A stretch of DNA of 64,000 bases from Desulfuromonadaceae bacterium (GTDB lineage: Bacteria; Desulfobacterota; Desulfuromonadia; Geobacterales; Pseudopelobacteraceae). The translations under genes were made by a program, and so were the position numbers. Where the stretch lies: positions 1 through 64,000 of the forward strand of contig JAQTQX010000011.1 of the NCBI GenBank assembly GCA_028712075.1, in the 5' to 3' direction. The notes beneath the pieces are model-generated. The model did no database searches. It was given only the letters and a program-made list of their open reading frames with translations, and was not told the DNA's origin. Every line of letters begins with the position of its first letter. Positions within the stretch are counted from its first letter, which is position 1. Below, piece after piece: positions 1 through 9,200 of the stretch.

Positions 1-647
1 CGTTTGTCCGGATGGAGAAGATATTTGAAAGAGACCATGGACACTGCGGTTTCACATGCCCTATCGTGCGTATACTTCTGAAAGATGGCAAAGGCATCGT
101 TCTCGGTAATTTGAGATGCTCCCAATGCGATGAAGACATCTTTCAGCCCGCTACTCTGGAGAGATGATCTGCTGTTCTGCTCAAAACAGTACCGATAAAA
201 AGAAAGGATATCTATATTCGCATTGCCCATAATTATGAAGCTAGCACACTGGTCTCCGAAGACTAAAGATGCAAGCCTCGCATCAGCAACCGGGTCATTG
301 ATTGAGTCACGAACCAGTTTATAGTCCTTCACTAAGCGATGGTAAGGGTTTTCGGGAAATGCCAGAGGGGAAAGATACAGCGTGTCTACTACTGGCTTTT
401 GGAGAAAAGTTAGGTTTGGGGCCAGAGACTCAAGCACCGGCAAATCATGACCCAGCAGATTATGTCCGAGAACGTATTCTGCGCCGTCAGCAAAACTGTC
501 CAGCTCCTTCAGGACAGTTTGAGTATCGAAACGACCCTTCCGTTCAAATACCTGTCCGGAATACACAGCACCGATGTGGTAGAGTTTGCTACCATCGGTT
601 TCAAGATCCAGTAAAAGGCATTTATCCAGAAATTCATTTGCGGTCAA
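1..647 (-). CDS. DnaQ-like 3'-5' exonuclease domain, N-terminal part of a larger (probably RecQ-type helicase) protein; runs off left edge
   Basis: An open frame of about 215 codons runs from a TTG at 647 to the window edge without a stop. The start is chosen because an in-frame TAG lies just upstream and GGAGAG (651-656) precedes the TTG; there is no ATG nearby. The translation opens with LLLDLETDGSKLYHIGAV, the DxE motif I of DEDD exonucleases, then HNLLGHDLPVL (second Asp) and NDPVADARLA (third Asp). This layout matches the N-terminal exonuclease of long proteins annotated as RecQ-family ATP-dependent helicases. The helicase part would be off-window, so that part of the call is inference. 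It is the last visible gene of the helicase/methylase locus. Confidence 0.72.
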   Translation of the reverse strand, partial: MTANEFLDKCLLLDLETDGSKLYHIGAVYSGQVFERKGRFDTQTVLKELDSFADGAEYVLGHNLLGHDLPVLESLAPNLTFLQKPVVDTLYLSPLAFPENPYHRLVKDYKLVRDSINDPVADARLASLVFGDQCASFIIMGNANIDILSFYRYCFEQNSRSSLQSSGLKDVFIALGASQITENDAFAIFQKYTHDRACETAVSMVSFKYLLHPDK

Positions 648-687
648 ATTCTCTCCATGCTAACCAGACGCATTTTTTATCGCAAGA

Positions 688-918
688 TCACATAATCCCC
701 AATATCCAGCGTTCAATCTGGGCGAGTGTTCGCTCGGCTCCGCTCAGCGGAGGATTCAGGTAGGTTGGCAGTTTGCCGTCCAGATTGTTCTGCCGCTGCC
801 AGTGCGAGACTGAATATGCATCATGTTGATCAGAAGTTCGGTCGCCAATGGGAATGCTGCGACTCCATTGGGACGGATTAACTTCAACGATTGCTGATTT
901 ACCTTTAGGAATAACCAA
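688..918 (-). pseudogene. C-terminal remnant, possibly of a DUF429-like (RNase H-fold) protein
   Basis: A 76-codon frame between the uvrD-like gene and the exonuclease gene reads like the tail of a longer protein: AIVEVNPSQWSRSIP, then RTSDQHDAYSV, LDGKLPTYLNPPL and a closing ERTLAQIERWILGIM. I recall this pattern (EVxPxLW, RTxDQHDAYS, NPPLxxAE, QxEGWILG) from the C-terminus of DUF429-like proteins; the match is from memory. The only possible start is a TTG in the middle of conserved-looking sequence, with no ribosome binding site, so I read it as a decayed fragment. The remaining bases of the 648-1006 gap show no gene. Confidence 0.45.
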
Positions 919-1006
919 CTGATATTTTTAAATTATCCAGAAACATCAAGCGCAAATTATTCTTGCCCTGGAGCAATTCTCTACGCTGACTCATACTGTG
1001 CTATCG

Positions 1007-2950
1007 TTAGATGTATCCTGCTTCTGCCCATCTTTCACCTCTTCTAGCAGCTGGAGCATCTGGCCCAAGTTCGTCGATGAATTGGCTTGCTATTGTGTTA
1101 CCATACATTCCGCCGCCGGCACGAAGTTGCGCGCCGATTCTGTGTGCCAATTGTCGCTCCATCCTCACTATCGATGAAAGAACCAGAGTCTCAGTGCATC
1201 GGGTGATAGCAACATAAAAAAGTCTGCGCTGTTCCTGCAGAATAGCATTACGCTCTAATAGAGGTTCATCATCTTTTATGAACGGAATCATACCTTGCAT
1301 ACAACCTGCAACAATTGCGACTTTGCTCGTCAGGCCTTTCGATTTGTGCAAACTCATAACACGTACAAAATCGCCTTCTTCAGGCATTTCCGGCTGTGTA
1401 ATATGTGTTCTGATGCGATCCATTAATTTAGCAACATCGCAATCATCGGTTACTGCGAGAAGTGCCACCTCGCGTAATACCGAGCACTCATCATTGCCAT
1501 CAGGCAGCAAAACATTAACCACTGCATCAAGGTTTTGACCCTCTAGGCGAGCAAGTCTCTCCTTCAGTTCACGATATTTGTTTAGTAAATCATTAGTTCC
1601 TGGAATGTTGAGAGTTCTCTGAAGCATCATTTCAAGAGCATTTCTGGGTGAGACGTCTGTCAATTCGCAGTGTTGGCGAAGTTTTAGGTAAGCGTTTTTA
1701 CGATTAGATGCACTTCCATGACCTAACCACCAGCGGAGAGCAACTCTATCATCCTGATTAACCATTAGTGTTAGGATTGCAAATGCCTGCTGTGCTGCAT
1801 CTCCTTCTAATGCCTCCTCATGGTAGAAACTGTGAACTGCAATGTCACATTCTGTAAGCTGATCCCTTACCCCATAACCAATAGATCGTCTTGGCGTTAA
1901 TACCAGAATGTCTCCTGGAGAATACCCTCGTTCACAAACTAGGGTGCGAACGAAGCCAGCTATTCCCCGCGCTTCATGAGCAACGTCGCCCCATTGAACT
2001 ATGTGTACAGCTCCCTCTGGGTTTCCAGGAAGCGGTTGCAGTCGAGTGGTTTCAGATGCTGGATGATTATGGCAAATTAAGTAGTTTGCCATTGAGACTA
2101 CCAGAGTAGGGCATCGTCGGCATTCATCAAGGGTTTCATCATGTGTATCTGGATGCTCCTGTCCAAACGACTCGATACCTTCTGGGTTCGCATAACGAAA
2201 CCTGTAAATTGATTGGTCAACATCACCTACAATCGCCAGTGATCCATTTTCGGCTAATAAATCGATCAGTTCTTGCTCTGCTTTATTAAGGTCTTGAAAC
2301 TCATCAACAACAACGTGGTCAAACGCAGTTAGAGCTTCTGATGCTGGGTTATTTCTCAAAAAGCGGTGTGCTTCTGGAACGAGTTCGCCGATTAGTATTG
2401 CTTGGTGGAATCGTAGCCAACTGATGAGTGCGCCTTGGAACTGACGGTCAATATGATCTTGCGGCCACCCTGGCTCCTCGTTCTGCAATCGCGCCCATGC
2501 AGCTTCGAAAGCGCGTATGCGTTGAGTACAGTCACGCTTTGGGCCAAAAACTCCACCAGACAGGTCGGTTAACATTGCACCGCCTTCAAACTGCAAAACG
2601 CCTGACTTGGAGAATGTGACGACAGGGCGAGGCACTCGTCCAAGATACTCAAAAACGTCCTGACGGCTCAGAAGCGAAAAGCAAAAAGCATGCAGAGTCC
2701 CTACTCTGACTCGTTCACAATCTTCAATGCCAAGAGCGTGCAGATCTGACAACAAGCTTGATGCAGCGTTTCTTGTGAAGGTTACTGCCAGAATTCGTCG
2801 AGGTTCTTGCCCATTTTCCAGAAGTCTCGCAATTCGCCTTTTCATGGCGAATGATTTACCCGTTCCCGGACCTGCCATAACCCTTAGCGGACTATCATTT
2901 GTAGCCGCAATGTTTCTTGCGGTTCCTGTCAGTCCATCGTCCCAACTCAT
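1007..2950 (-). CDS. UvrD/Rep-type superfamily 1 DNA helicase
   Basis: A 647-residue ATP-dependent 3'-5' helicase of the UvrD/PcrA/Rep family, near the usual family length. Visible motifs in order are Walker A GPGTGKS (residues 27-33), VVVDEFQDLNK (motif II, about 215), VGDVDQSIYRFR (motif III), VMSLHKSKGLT (motif V) and FYVAITRC (motif VI). All catalytic motifs look intact. It starts 29 bp after the RES gene and is the sixth gene of the minus-strand locus. UvrD-type helicases recur as partners of nucleases and ATPases in phage-defence operons (for example Gabija GajB), so a defence role is inferred from context. A housekeeping UvrD is unlikely in a mobile element. Confidence 0.88.
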   Translation of the reverse strand: MSWDDGLTGTARNIAATNDSPLRVMAGPGTGKSFAMKRRIARLLENGQEPRRILAVTFTRNAASSLLSDLHALGIEDCERVRVGTLHAFCFSLLSRQDVFEYLGRVPRPVVTFSKSGVLQFEGGAMLTDLSGGVFGPKRDCTQRIRAFEAAWARLQNEEPGWPQDHIDRQFQGALISWLRFHQAILIGELVPEAHRFLRNNPASEALTAFDHVVVDEFQDLNKAEQELIDLLAENGSLAIVGDVDQSIYRFRYANPEGIESFGQEHPDTHDETLDECRRCPTLVVSMANYLICHNHPASETTRLQPLPGNPEGAVHIVQWGDVAHEARGIAGFVRTLVCERGYSPGDILVLTPRRSIGYGVRDQLTECDIAVHSFYHEEALEGDAAQQAFAILTLMVNQDDRVALRWWLGHGSASNRKNAYLKLRQHCELTDVSPRNALEMMLQRTLNIPGTNDLLNKYRELKERLARLEGQNLDAVVNVLLPDGNDECSVLREVALLAVTDDCDVAKLMDRIRTHITQPEMPEEGDFVRVMSLHKSKGLTSKVAIVAGCMQGMIPFIKDDEPLLERNAILQEQRRLFYVAITRCTETLVLSSIVRMERQLAHRIGAQLRAGGGMYGNTIASQFIDELGPDAPAARRGERWAEAGYI

Positions 2951-2979
2951 AATTTCACCTCAATATGTATTTTAAGGAA

Positions 2980-4185
2980 TTAAACATTTATTGATGCAAA
3001 AAGCTCACTCCACGTGGAAAATTTCTGCTCTTGTGCCGACCGAAAAACGACTTGATCAAAGTTTCGCTCATATCCCCTCTTGCTTGGAAATAACACCAGA
3101 TTCTTGCCATCAGGCCGAACAGCGCTTGGATACGCAATCCCATCAAGTGGCTGACCGTTTGCTTGAAACCCCAAGGCAAAATATTCTGAAACCACTTGAG
3201 ATGGCACATATTCAACATGTTCGCGGCCATCCTTTCTCACAGGTTTCGATATTTCTTCAACAAAACGATTGAGGAATAATAGACCTTCCCTTTGATCTCT
3301 GCACGAATCGTCAAAGATTGATGGCAATGGAGGTAGGGATGTCAAATCAAGAATGGTCAGATCTCTTTGAGCATCAAATTGCGCTATCGCGGCTCCACAC
3401 GGTGGTCTTTCAAGTACCTCGGCAAGTGCTGTTTGCTGCTCAAAGGCTAGATACAGATAACTGATACCAGCAGGATTCATGCGACCCGCTGCTGCACGGA
3501 CGGCAGGCGGTGCCCCCATCTGATCCAGATCAAGCTCCCAATCAGCACCATCTTCTCGCTCTCTTACACGATAATAATTGGTTCCCAATGGCAGAATGCT
3601 GATCAATTTCAATTCATTTGCCAAGTGGCTGATAATTGGGAGAAGTTGTGGTGGGCTATATTCTTGTGAGTCTGTTTTTTTTGAATTTGGGATTCGAGAG
3701 AAGAAATATCGTACCTCATGCTTCACAACATTAACAAAGTTGTTCCAAGAGGCATTCAGTATCTCGTTTTGATGGGATGATGCCCAATGACCATGAGCAG
3801 ATGCGACCCAGCCGGTATTTATAAATGCGCTCGCAACGTCATCGAATAACTGACCATCACATTCAAGCCCTAAAGACTCCAACACCTCATGAGTATCGAT
3901 AGGGTCAAAGATAAAACTACCACCATCATATGGCACGCCAGCACATGTCGGGTCATTATAGTAGTAAAAAACGGTATCTCGAATTGCTTCCATTAAGGTT
4001 TCAACGGGTGATGCAACATCATCGTCTGACTCTGTATCACAATAATCGCACTTTTGGTGACATGCATTATCTAAAATTATTGACTTGAGAAATTCATCCT
4101 CTACACAATCAGGACATACATATCCATCAGGCTCATTCCAACCACGGCTATCAGCCTCAATCATCTCCTGTTTGGCTCTACCCAT
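2980..4185 (-). CDS. HEPN/RES-type protein: zinc-ribbon N-terminus plus RES domain (probable NAD+-consuming toxin)
   Basis: 401 residues. The N-terminus has two CxxC pairs (C24/C27 and C46/C49), a likely zinc ribbon, followed by a helical segment (about 60-190) like the HEPN/RES N-terminal domain. The C-terminal half is a RES domain: YYRVRERED (about 203), GRMNPAGISYLYLA (about 237) and the following ALAEVLE supply the conserved Arg, Tyr and Glu. RES toxins degrade NAD+ (as in MbcT and the Xre-RES pairs), which arrests or kills the cell. No small antitoxin gene is adjacent; the ATPase 13 bp upstream may control it, as in abortive-infection operons. The domain call is strong; the effector role is inferred. 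Confidence 0.8.
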   Translation of the reverse strand: MGRAKQEMIEADSRGWNEPDGYVCPDCVEDEFLKSIILDNACHQKCDYCDTESDDDVASPVETLMEAIRDTVFYYYNDPTCAGVPYDGGSFIFDPIDTHEVLESLGLECDGQLFDDVASAFINTGWVASAHGHWASSHQNEILNASWNNFVNVVKHEVRYFFSRIPNSKKTDSQEYSPPQLLPIISHLANELKLISILPLGTNYYRVREREDGADWELDLDQMGAPPAVRAAAGRMNPAGISYLYLAFEQQTALAEVLERPPCGAAIAQFDAQRDLTILDLTSLPPLPSIFDDSCRDQREGLLFLNRFVEEISKPVRKDGREHVEYVPSQVVSEYFALGFQANGQPLDGIAYPSAVRPDGKNLVLFPSKRGYERNFDQVVFRSAQEQKFSTWSELFASINV

Positions 4186-4198
4186 TTTTCAACCTCAA

Positions 4199-6253
4199 TT
4201 ATAATAAAGTCGGATGCTCGTCAACTTCTGCTAAAGCAAGGTTCCGTCGAAGAAGCAAACCAGTTGTTACCGCCGCATCAAGCGGCATTTTTATAAATTC
4301 CTCAGTTTGGAGTTCTTTGGGGGGATCAGTAGTTGTTGTCAGCACATACTGGAAAGGACAGTTGTCTGCCCCTCCGTATGACTCTTGAAGTGAAGCAATT
4401 AAACGGATAAAGCTCCGATAAATCCTGCCACCAAGATCTGCTTCACGAGGACTGTCGTGAAGCAGGAATCCAGGGAAATGGGACTTTTCTGAAACCGTAG
4501 TAAAAATCAAACAAGAAATATCTGCCAGCAAAACTGAAAGTGTCTCAACTGCTTCTCCGGTCATTGCAGCACCATGCGTAATCATAAACGCCAGTTCGCG
4601 ATTGTTGAAATCTACCTGGCCATCATATGTTCCAGATTGAAGCACTGACTTGACAGAACCAGAAAATATTGATGCCAAAAGCTTTCGGTTAGCATCATGC
4701 TCCGTGAGTAATTTGCTGAGCCCCTTTGTCAATGCATCAACATCTTTTGTGGTTTTATCAAGTTGCTGTTTGCAAATATCGATCTGAGGATATGCGTTTT
4801 GAACATTTGCTTTTTCAGACCAGCTGTTTAACTCACGAAGCGCGTGAGTGAGATCTCTAACAGATTCATGATGCTTACGTATGTCAGTTTGTATGCTATC
4901 TCGTCTTTTTTTCGCAGTATCCCTTTGGATCTGCAGGGCATTGATTTCTTTGGTTAATGACGACTTTGAATTGCTGATTTTTTCCTGGCATTTTGTTCGA
5001 TCTACCTCAGCTTGCTGCATCGCTTTGGCATCTTGAAATTGCTTGAACTGTACTACAGCCTGACGCTCCTTAATATGGAGACATTCATCGAACAATAAAC
5101 CAGCCAAAAGACACATTCCGTGGCCGTGCTCTTCATATAATGCTCGAAATTTATTCCTATGATTGATTTCAGGGTCTAATTCCGTTTTTGCAGCAGTTTC
5201 AAGCTTGAACATTATTTCAAGCTGATTCAGTGTATTTTCCTTCTCGAATATTTCACCACCGATATTGTCTATTAACTCTTGGAAATTAAGTTGTTCCTCT
5301 TCCAGGTCGGCAATCTTTGAATCGATTTTTTCTTTGGCCATTACCGCAAGGCGATCCAGGCCAGGATCTAAGCTGTCTGACCGAAGCGGAGCTATCTCAA
5401 TGTTTGGTTCATCAGGAAGAATGTTTTTTATTCGACGGCGAAGTTCACGATCATAAAGATTGACTCTGAACTGTGGTTCCCTTTTTAACTCATCAAGCTC
5501 TTTTTCCAGGCTTCTCTGTTTCTTGAGCAATTCGGCCAGATTTTCTTCACCTTTTAGCTCGTCCTGAAGGAAAAGACCAAGTACAGCTCTCATGACAAAT
5601 AACGGGGATGTTTTGGGGGAGCGGAAGATTGGAGATTCTGATTCACTGCGCGGGGATCGCCAATCGTAGATGTTTTGGAAACGTGCTTCCTGATCTCTCG
5701 TACACCAGGAGAGTATATGCCCCCATTCAATCGGTTCACCAGTTCGGACTATGGAAGCTGTTTCAAAATCATCCAATAGAGCATCAAGTCCGATCTTATG
5801 TGGGTAGTCGTCCTGATACGCGGCATAAATTTTGTTATTCAAGAGTTCTTCAATTGTTGCGTCTGGGAGGGTGTATGAATTCCGCCCATTACCGATTGGC
5901 CTGATTACCGCCCATTTTTTCTGTTTAACGAAAATTTCAGCTGCAACATAGGCGTGCGGAAGCGATTTGCGTATAAGCTCAGTATTCGATCTTGTGCCAT
6001 AGGTTTTCTCACCCAATACGTAACGCAGAAAACGACAGAAAGTTGTTTTTCCGGCGCTGTGACCGTTTATTTCAGCACTTGCGTCCTCATCTTCGGGCTC
6101 TTCCGCCCAAATGATGTTCAAGCCTTTGTTGAGCTTTACTTCTCGAATGATGACAGGGGCTGGGATTATTCGTTCGTAAATTATGAGCCGACTTACCCAT
6201 AAATCCGGTTCCTTGCGAATTGGCTCAAGTTTTAGATTCTTGTAGAGATTCAC
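4199..6253 (-). CDS. SMC/ABC-like ATPase with long coiled coil (DUF2326-like)
   Basis: 684 residues with the split ATPase layout of SMC/RecN-like proteins: an N-terminal Walker A GHSAGKTT (64-71), a central coiled coil (about 230-510, rich in Glu, Lys, Leu and Gln) and a C-terminal nucleotide-binding half with FLLHDSPREADL (about 597), which sits where Walker B/D-loop lies in DUF2326 and ABC-3C type ATPases. The canonical aromatic-hydrophobic-DE Walker B is not obvious, a known feature of these divergent families. It lies between the methylase (12 bp gap) and the RES gene (13 bp gap). I infer a sensor or switch ATPase that controls the RES effector. Not a transporter: there are no membrane segments. 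Confidence 0.72.
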   Translation of the reverse strand: MNLYKNLKLEPIRKEPDLWVSRLIIYERIIPAPVIIREVKLNKGLNIIWAEEPEDEDASAEINGHSAGKTTFCRFLRYVLGEKTYGTRSNTELIRKSLPHAYVAAEIFVKQKKWAVIRPIGNGRNSYTLPDATIEELLNNKIYAAYQDDYPHKIGLDALLDDFETASIVRTGEPIEWGHILSWCTRDQEARFQNIYDWRSPRSESESPIFRSPKTSPLFVMRAVLGLFLQDELKGEENLAELLKKQRSLEKELDELKREPQFRVNLYDRELRRRIKNILPDEPNIEIAPLRSDSLDPGLDRLAVMAKEKIDSKIADLEEEQLNFQELIDNIGGEIFEKENTLNQLEIMFKLETAAKTELDPEINHRNKFRALYEEHGHGMCLLAGLLFDECLHIKERQAVVQFKQFQDAKAMQQAEVDRTKCQEKISNSKSSLTKEINALQIQRDTAKKRRDSIQTDIRKHHESVRDLTHALRELNSWSEKANVQNAYPQIDICKQQLDKTTKDVDALTKGLSKLLTEHDANRKLLASIFSGSVKSVLQSGTYDGQVDFNNRELAFMITHGAAMTGEAVETLSVLLADISCLIFTTVSEKSHFPGFLLHDSPREADLGGRIYRSFIRLIASLQESYGGADNCPFQYVLTTTTDPPKELQTEEFIKMPLDAAVTTGLLLRRNLALAEVDEHPTLL

Positions 6254-6265
6254 CTTGTGCCGCTC

Positions 6266-9200
6266 CTACGCTGCGAGTTTATATTCCTGATGTCGTTGAT
6301 CAAAGATGTGAAGCAGCATTTTTTGCACTTCTGTTGCTGACTCAACTTGTTGCCGCAGCTTTTTAACTTCTTTGTGAGCATCCATAGCTATGGTAATAAT
6401 GTTGTCAATACCACTAGAGAACAACTGCTTCACTTCCATAAAGTTCACCCCGCGTCTTATCGTCTGAGCGATGGATGCACGGTCAATGTGCAAGGCTTGG
6501 CGTTTTTCAAGATAATCTCGACAATCACCCCACATAATGGAGTTCTGACCTTCGGTGAAAAATCCTGAAGGAACACTCTTTTCTACCATTTCCAGTCGCT
6601 TCAAGCCGGTATCATCCAAAAATGACTTGCACCACTCTGGATGCGTAGCCAATAACAAAATATCGAGATGATCCATACTTGTTATGTCGCCAGTTTTTTC
6701 AATGATTGCCAGCGAAGCATCTGTAAGGGCTTTCTCTCTAGCAGATGTTGGAAATGAAACCTGTGAGAACGATTCTAAATCAAACAACGCTGGCTCTTCA
6801 GCAGATTTCTTCATCTTTACTGCCTTAGCTTTAGCTGTTTTTGTTGCCTTTGCCGGGGCATTGGCCTTTTCCTCTGCTGCCCGCTGGTGGTTGAGGGCGA
6901 GAAGGCGTTTCAGGAGTTCCTTGCGGGCGTCGGGGGAGACGGTATAGCGGACACGGTCGTTTTCGGGGAGGGTTTCGACTTCGTGGAATTCGTGGCCGAG
7001 GTTGAGATCAATCCAGCCGTATGCGGCGAGGACGGCTTCGTCCAATTCTCGGTGGAGTTTGCGGAGTTCGAGGATACCCTGGTATCCGGCTTCGGTTTCT
7101 TCCGGTTTACCGCTGACCTTGCCGACGATGGCCTGGGTGAGGTCACGGTTATGGAAGAGGTTGTAGATGTCGGTCAGGCCGAGCCATAGGCGAAGCATTA
7201 TGGAACGGCGGAATTCGTGGTAGTGCTCACCGATGGCTTCCAAGGCTGAATCAGAAGCCTGCCATAGCCTTTCTGGGAATGGGAATGTTTCAAAGCAATC
7301 CGATGGAGAGTAGCGAAGCCTTGTTTCCAATGCACCGCTGTATTTGCGTGCCCAGACTTCATGTATGGTGGACTGAACCAAACAATAGTGATCCCACCGA
7401 TCGGAGGTAAAGACGTAAAGCGCATCAGTAAAAACGTAGTTTGTAGGTGTAATTGAAAAATTTAGGTGTTTGGTCGTACGTGCAGCAACAAAACACCTAC
7501 TTATCGGCCTTAGGTTTCTGTTGAGGCCAGGCCGATGCTCAGCATAAATCCACCAAATATCCCTATTCCGCTGCCTGTTTTGAGTTGCCCTAAAAGGTTT
7601 TACTTTCTCTTCGACTATTTGAAATGGCTCTATGTACTCTTCAGCTTTTTCAATATCCCAATCGAAGAAGTTAATGATTGATCGACCAGGCACCTGATCT
7701 GGATTGTTATTGATTTCCTGTCCATTGATAGCAGGGAAAATCACCTCCTGATTACGCTTATCTGTCTTAATCAGTTTTGTAGCTTCTTCGTGGGAGAGCA
7801 TGAACCCGTCTCCGAGGAAAATCGACCCTTGAAATATTCGATCAGCATTTGCATGAAGAGCTACAGGGTCACCCCCGTCAAGACTATCCTCCAAGTATGA
7901 ACTGATGACCTGAACGTCTTTGTTATCAAGAAAGCATTTTCCTTTCCATTGGCCTTTATGAAAACCAACAAGAGAGACTACCAAATTAGCTCTACCAGGC
8001 CATTTAATCCCACGCACTGCAAAGTTAATAGCCCCACCTTGTGATAAGACTTGGTCAAGTCCGTCTTTGCGAACGTCACCGTCTTTTATGGAGTTTGTAG
8101 TTATGAACGCAGCAAAGCCTGTAGGACGAAGCAACCCATATATTCGGCGAACAAAATATGCCACAAGATCGCTCAAGCCAGCTGGAACAAACTCCCACTT
8201 CACATAATGACAGAATGAATGACCATAAGTACCGCTGAGTGCTTGCCCCCCGAGATACGGCGGATTTCCAAGGATACAGTCAAATCCGCCCTGTTCGATA
8301 ATCTCCGGAAACTCCAGAAACCAATGGAAGAACCGCTTACGGTTAGCCAGTGTCCACGCCATTGCCGTAGCCTGCCCCTGTGGATGGCGATTACCGTCCA
8401 GATAGCCACGATACTCTTCATCAGTAATTAGCTTGGGCTGATTTTCCTTAACCTTCTCAATATAGAACTGAGCCACCGGAATGGCAGCAACTTGATTCAG
8501 TAGCCAAGAATCCTGACTACCAGCAAATTCCTGGTAACGCTTTTTCTTGGACTCAATCTCAGCTGGCGTTCGCTCCGGTAGACCCGTAATGGTACGCCAT
8601 CCCTTCAATACCTCTGACAGGTGCTTCTCTACCTCGGGGGTAAAAGCAAGACTGTCCTGCTTGCCTAGTCGTTTTTCGTGAATCTGGCGTTCTTCCTTGT
8701 TCCGCTTGCGGAAACTGGCGGCAATCTCCTTGTCATCCCCCGGCATGGTGGCAAACGCCTCATCGGGCACGCCACGCTCCAGTTCCTCCCTGCGTGCAAA
8801 GCCGACAATGGCGTTGCCGCACTTGATGTGATGATCGAGGAAGTTGAGTGGCTTGCCGGGAATGTGAGCCTCCAACCAGAGTGCTACCTTGCACAACTCT
8901 ACCGCCAGTGGGTTAAGGTCAACACCGTAAATGCAGTTACAGATAACATCACGAATGGCGGTTCGGAAGGCAATCGGTGACGGCTGCTCTTCACCAGTCC
9001 GGACTACGGCCAGTTCAGTGGCAATCCGTCGAGCTGCAGCCAGCAGGATATGGCCGGAACCGCAAGAAATATCTGCTACCCGCAGTGATAACAGTGCTTT
9101 TTCTGGATCGCTCTCCTTGAGCTTGTCAGCAATCAGGTAATCCAGGGAGTGCTTTATCAACGGCTGCACCAGGTCATCCGGCGTGTAGTGAGAACCAGTA

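Noticed and set aside
302-763. Plus-strand open frame of 153 codons at the left end
   Set aside because: It is antisense to the exonuclease gene, which has recognisable motifs; the plus-strand product resembles nothing.
6684-7189. Several overlapping frames on both strands inside the methylase gene
   Set aside because: They come from the local GC-rich patch; the methylase frame is continuous and conserved here.
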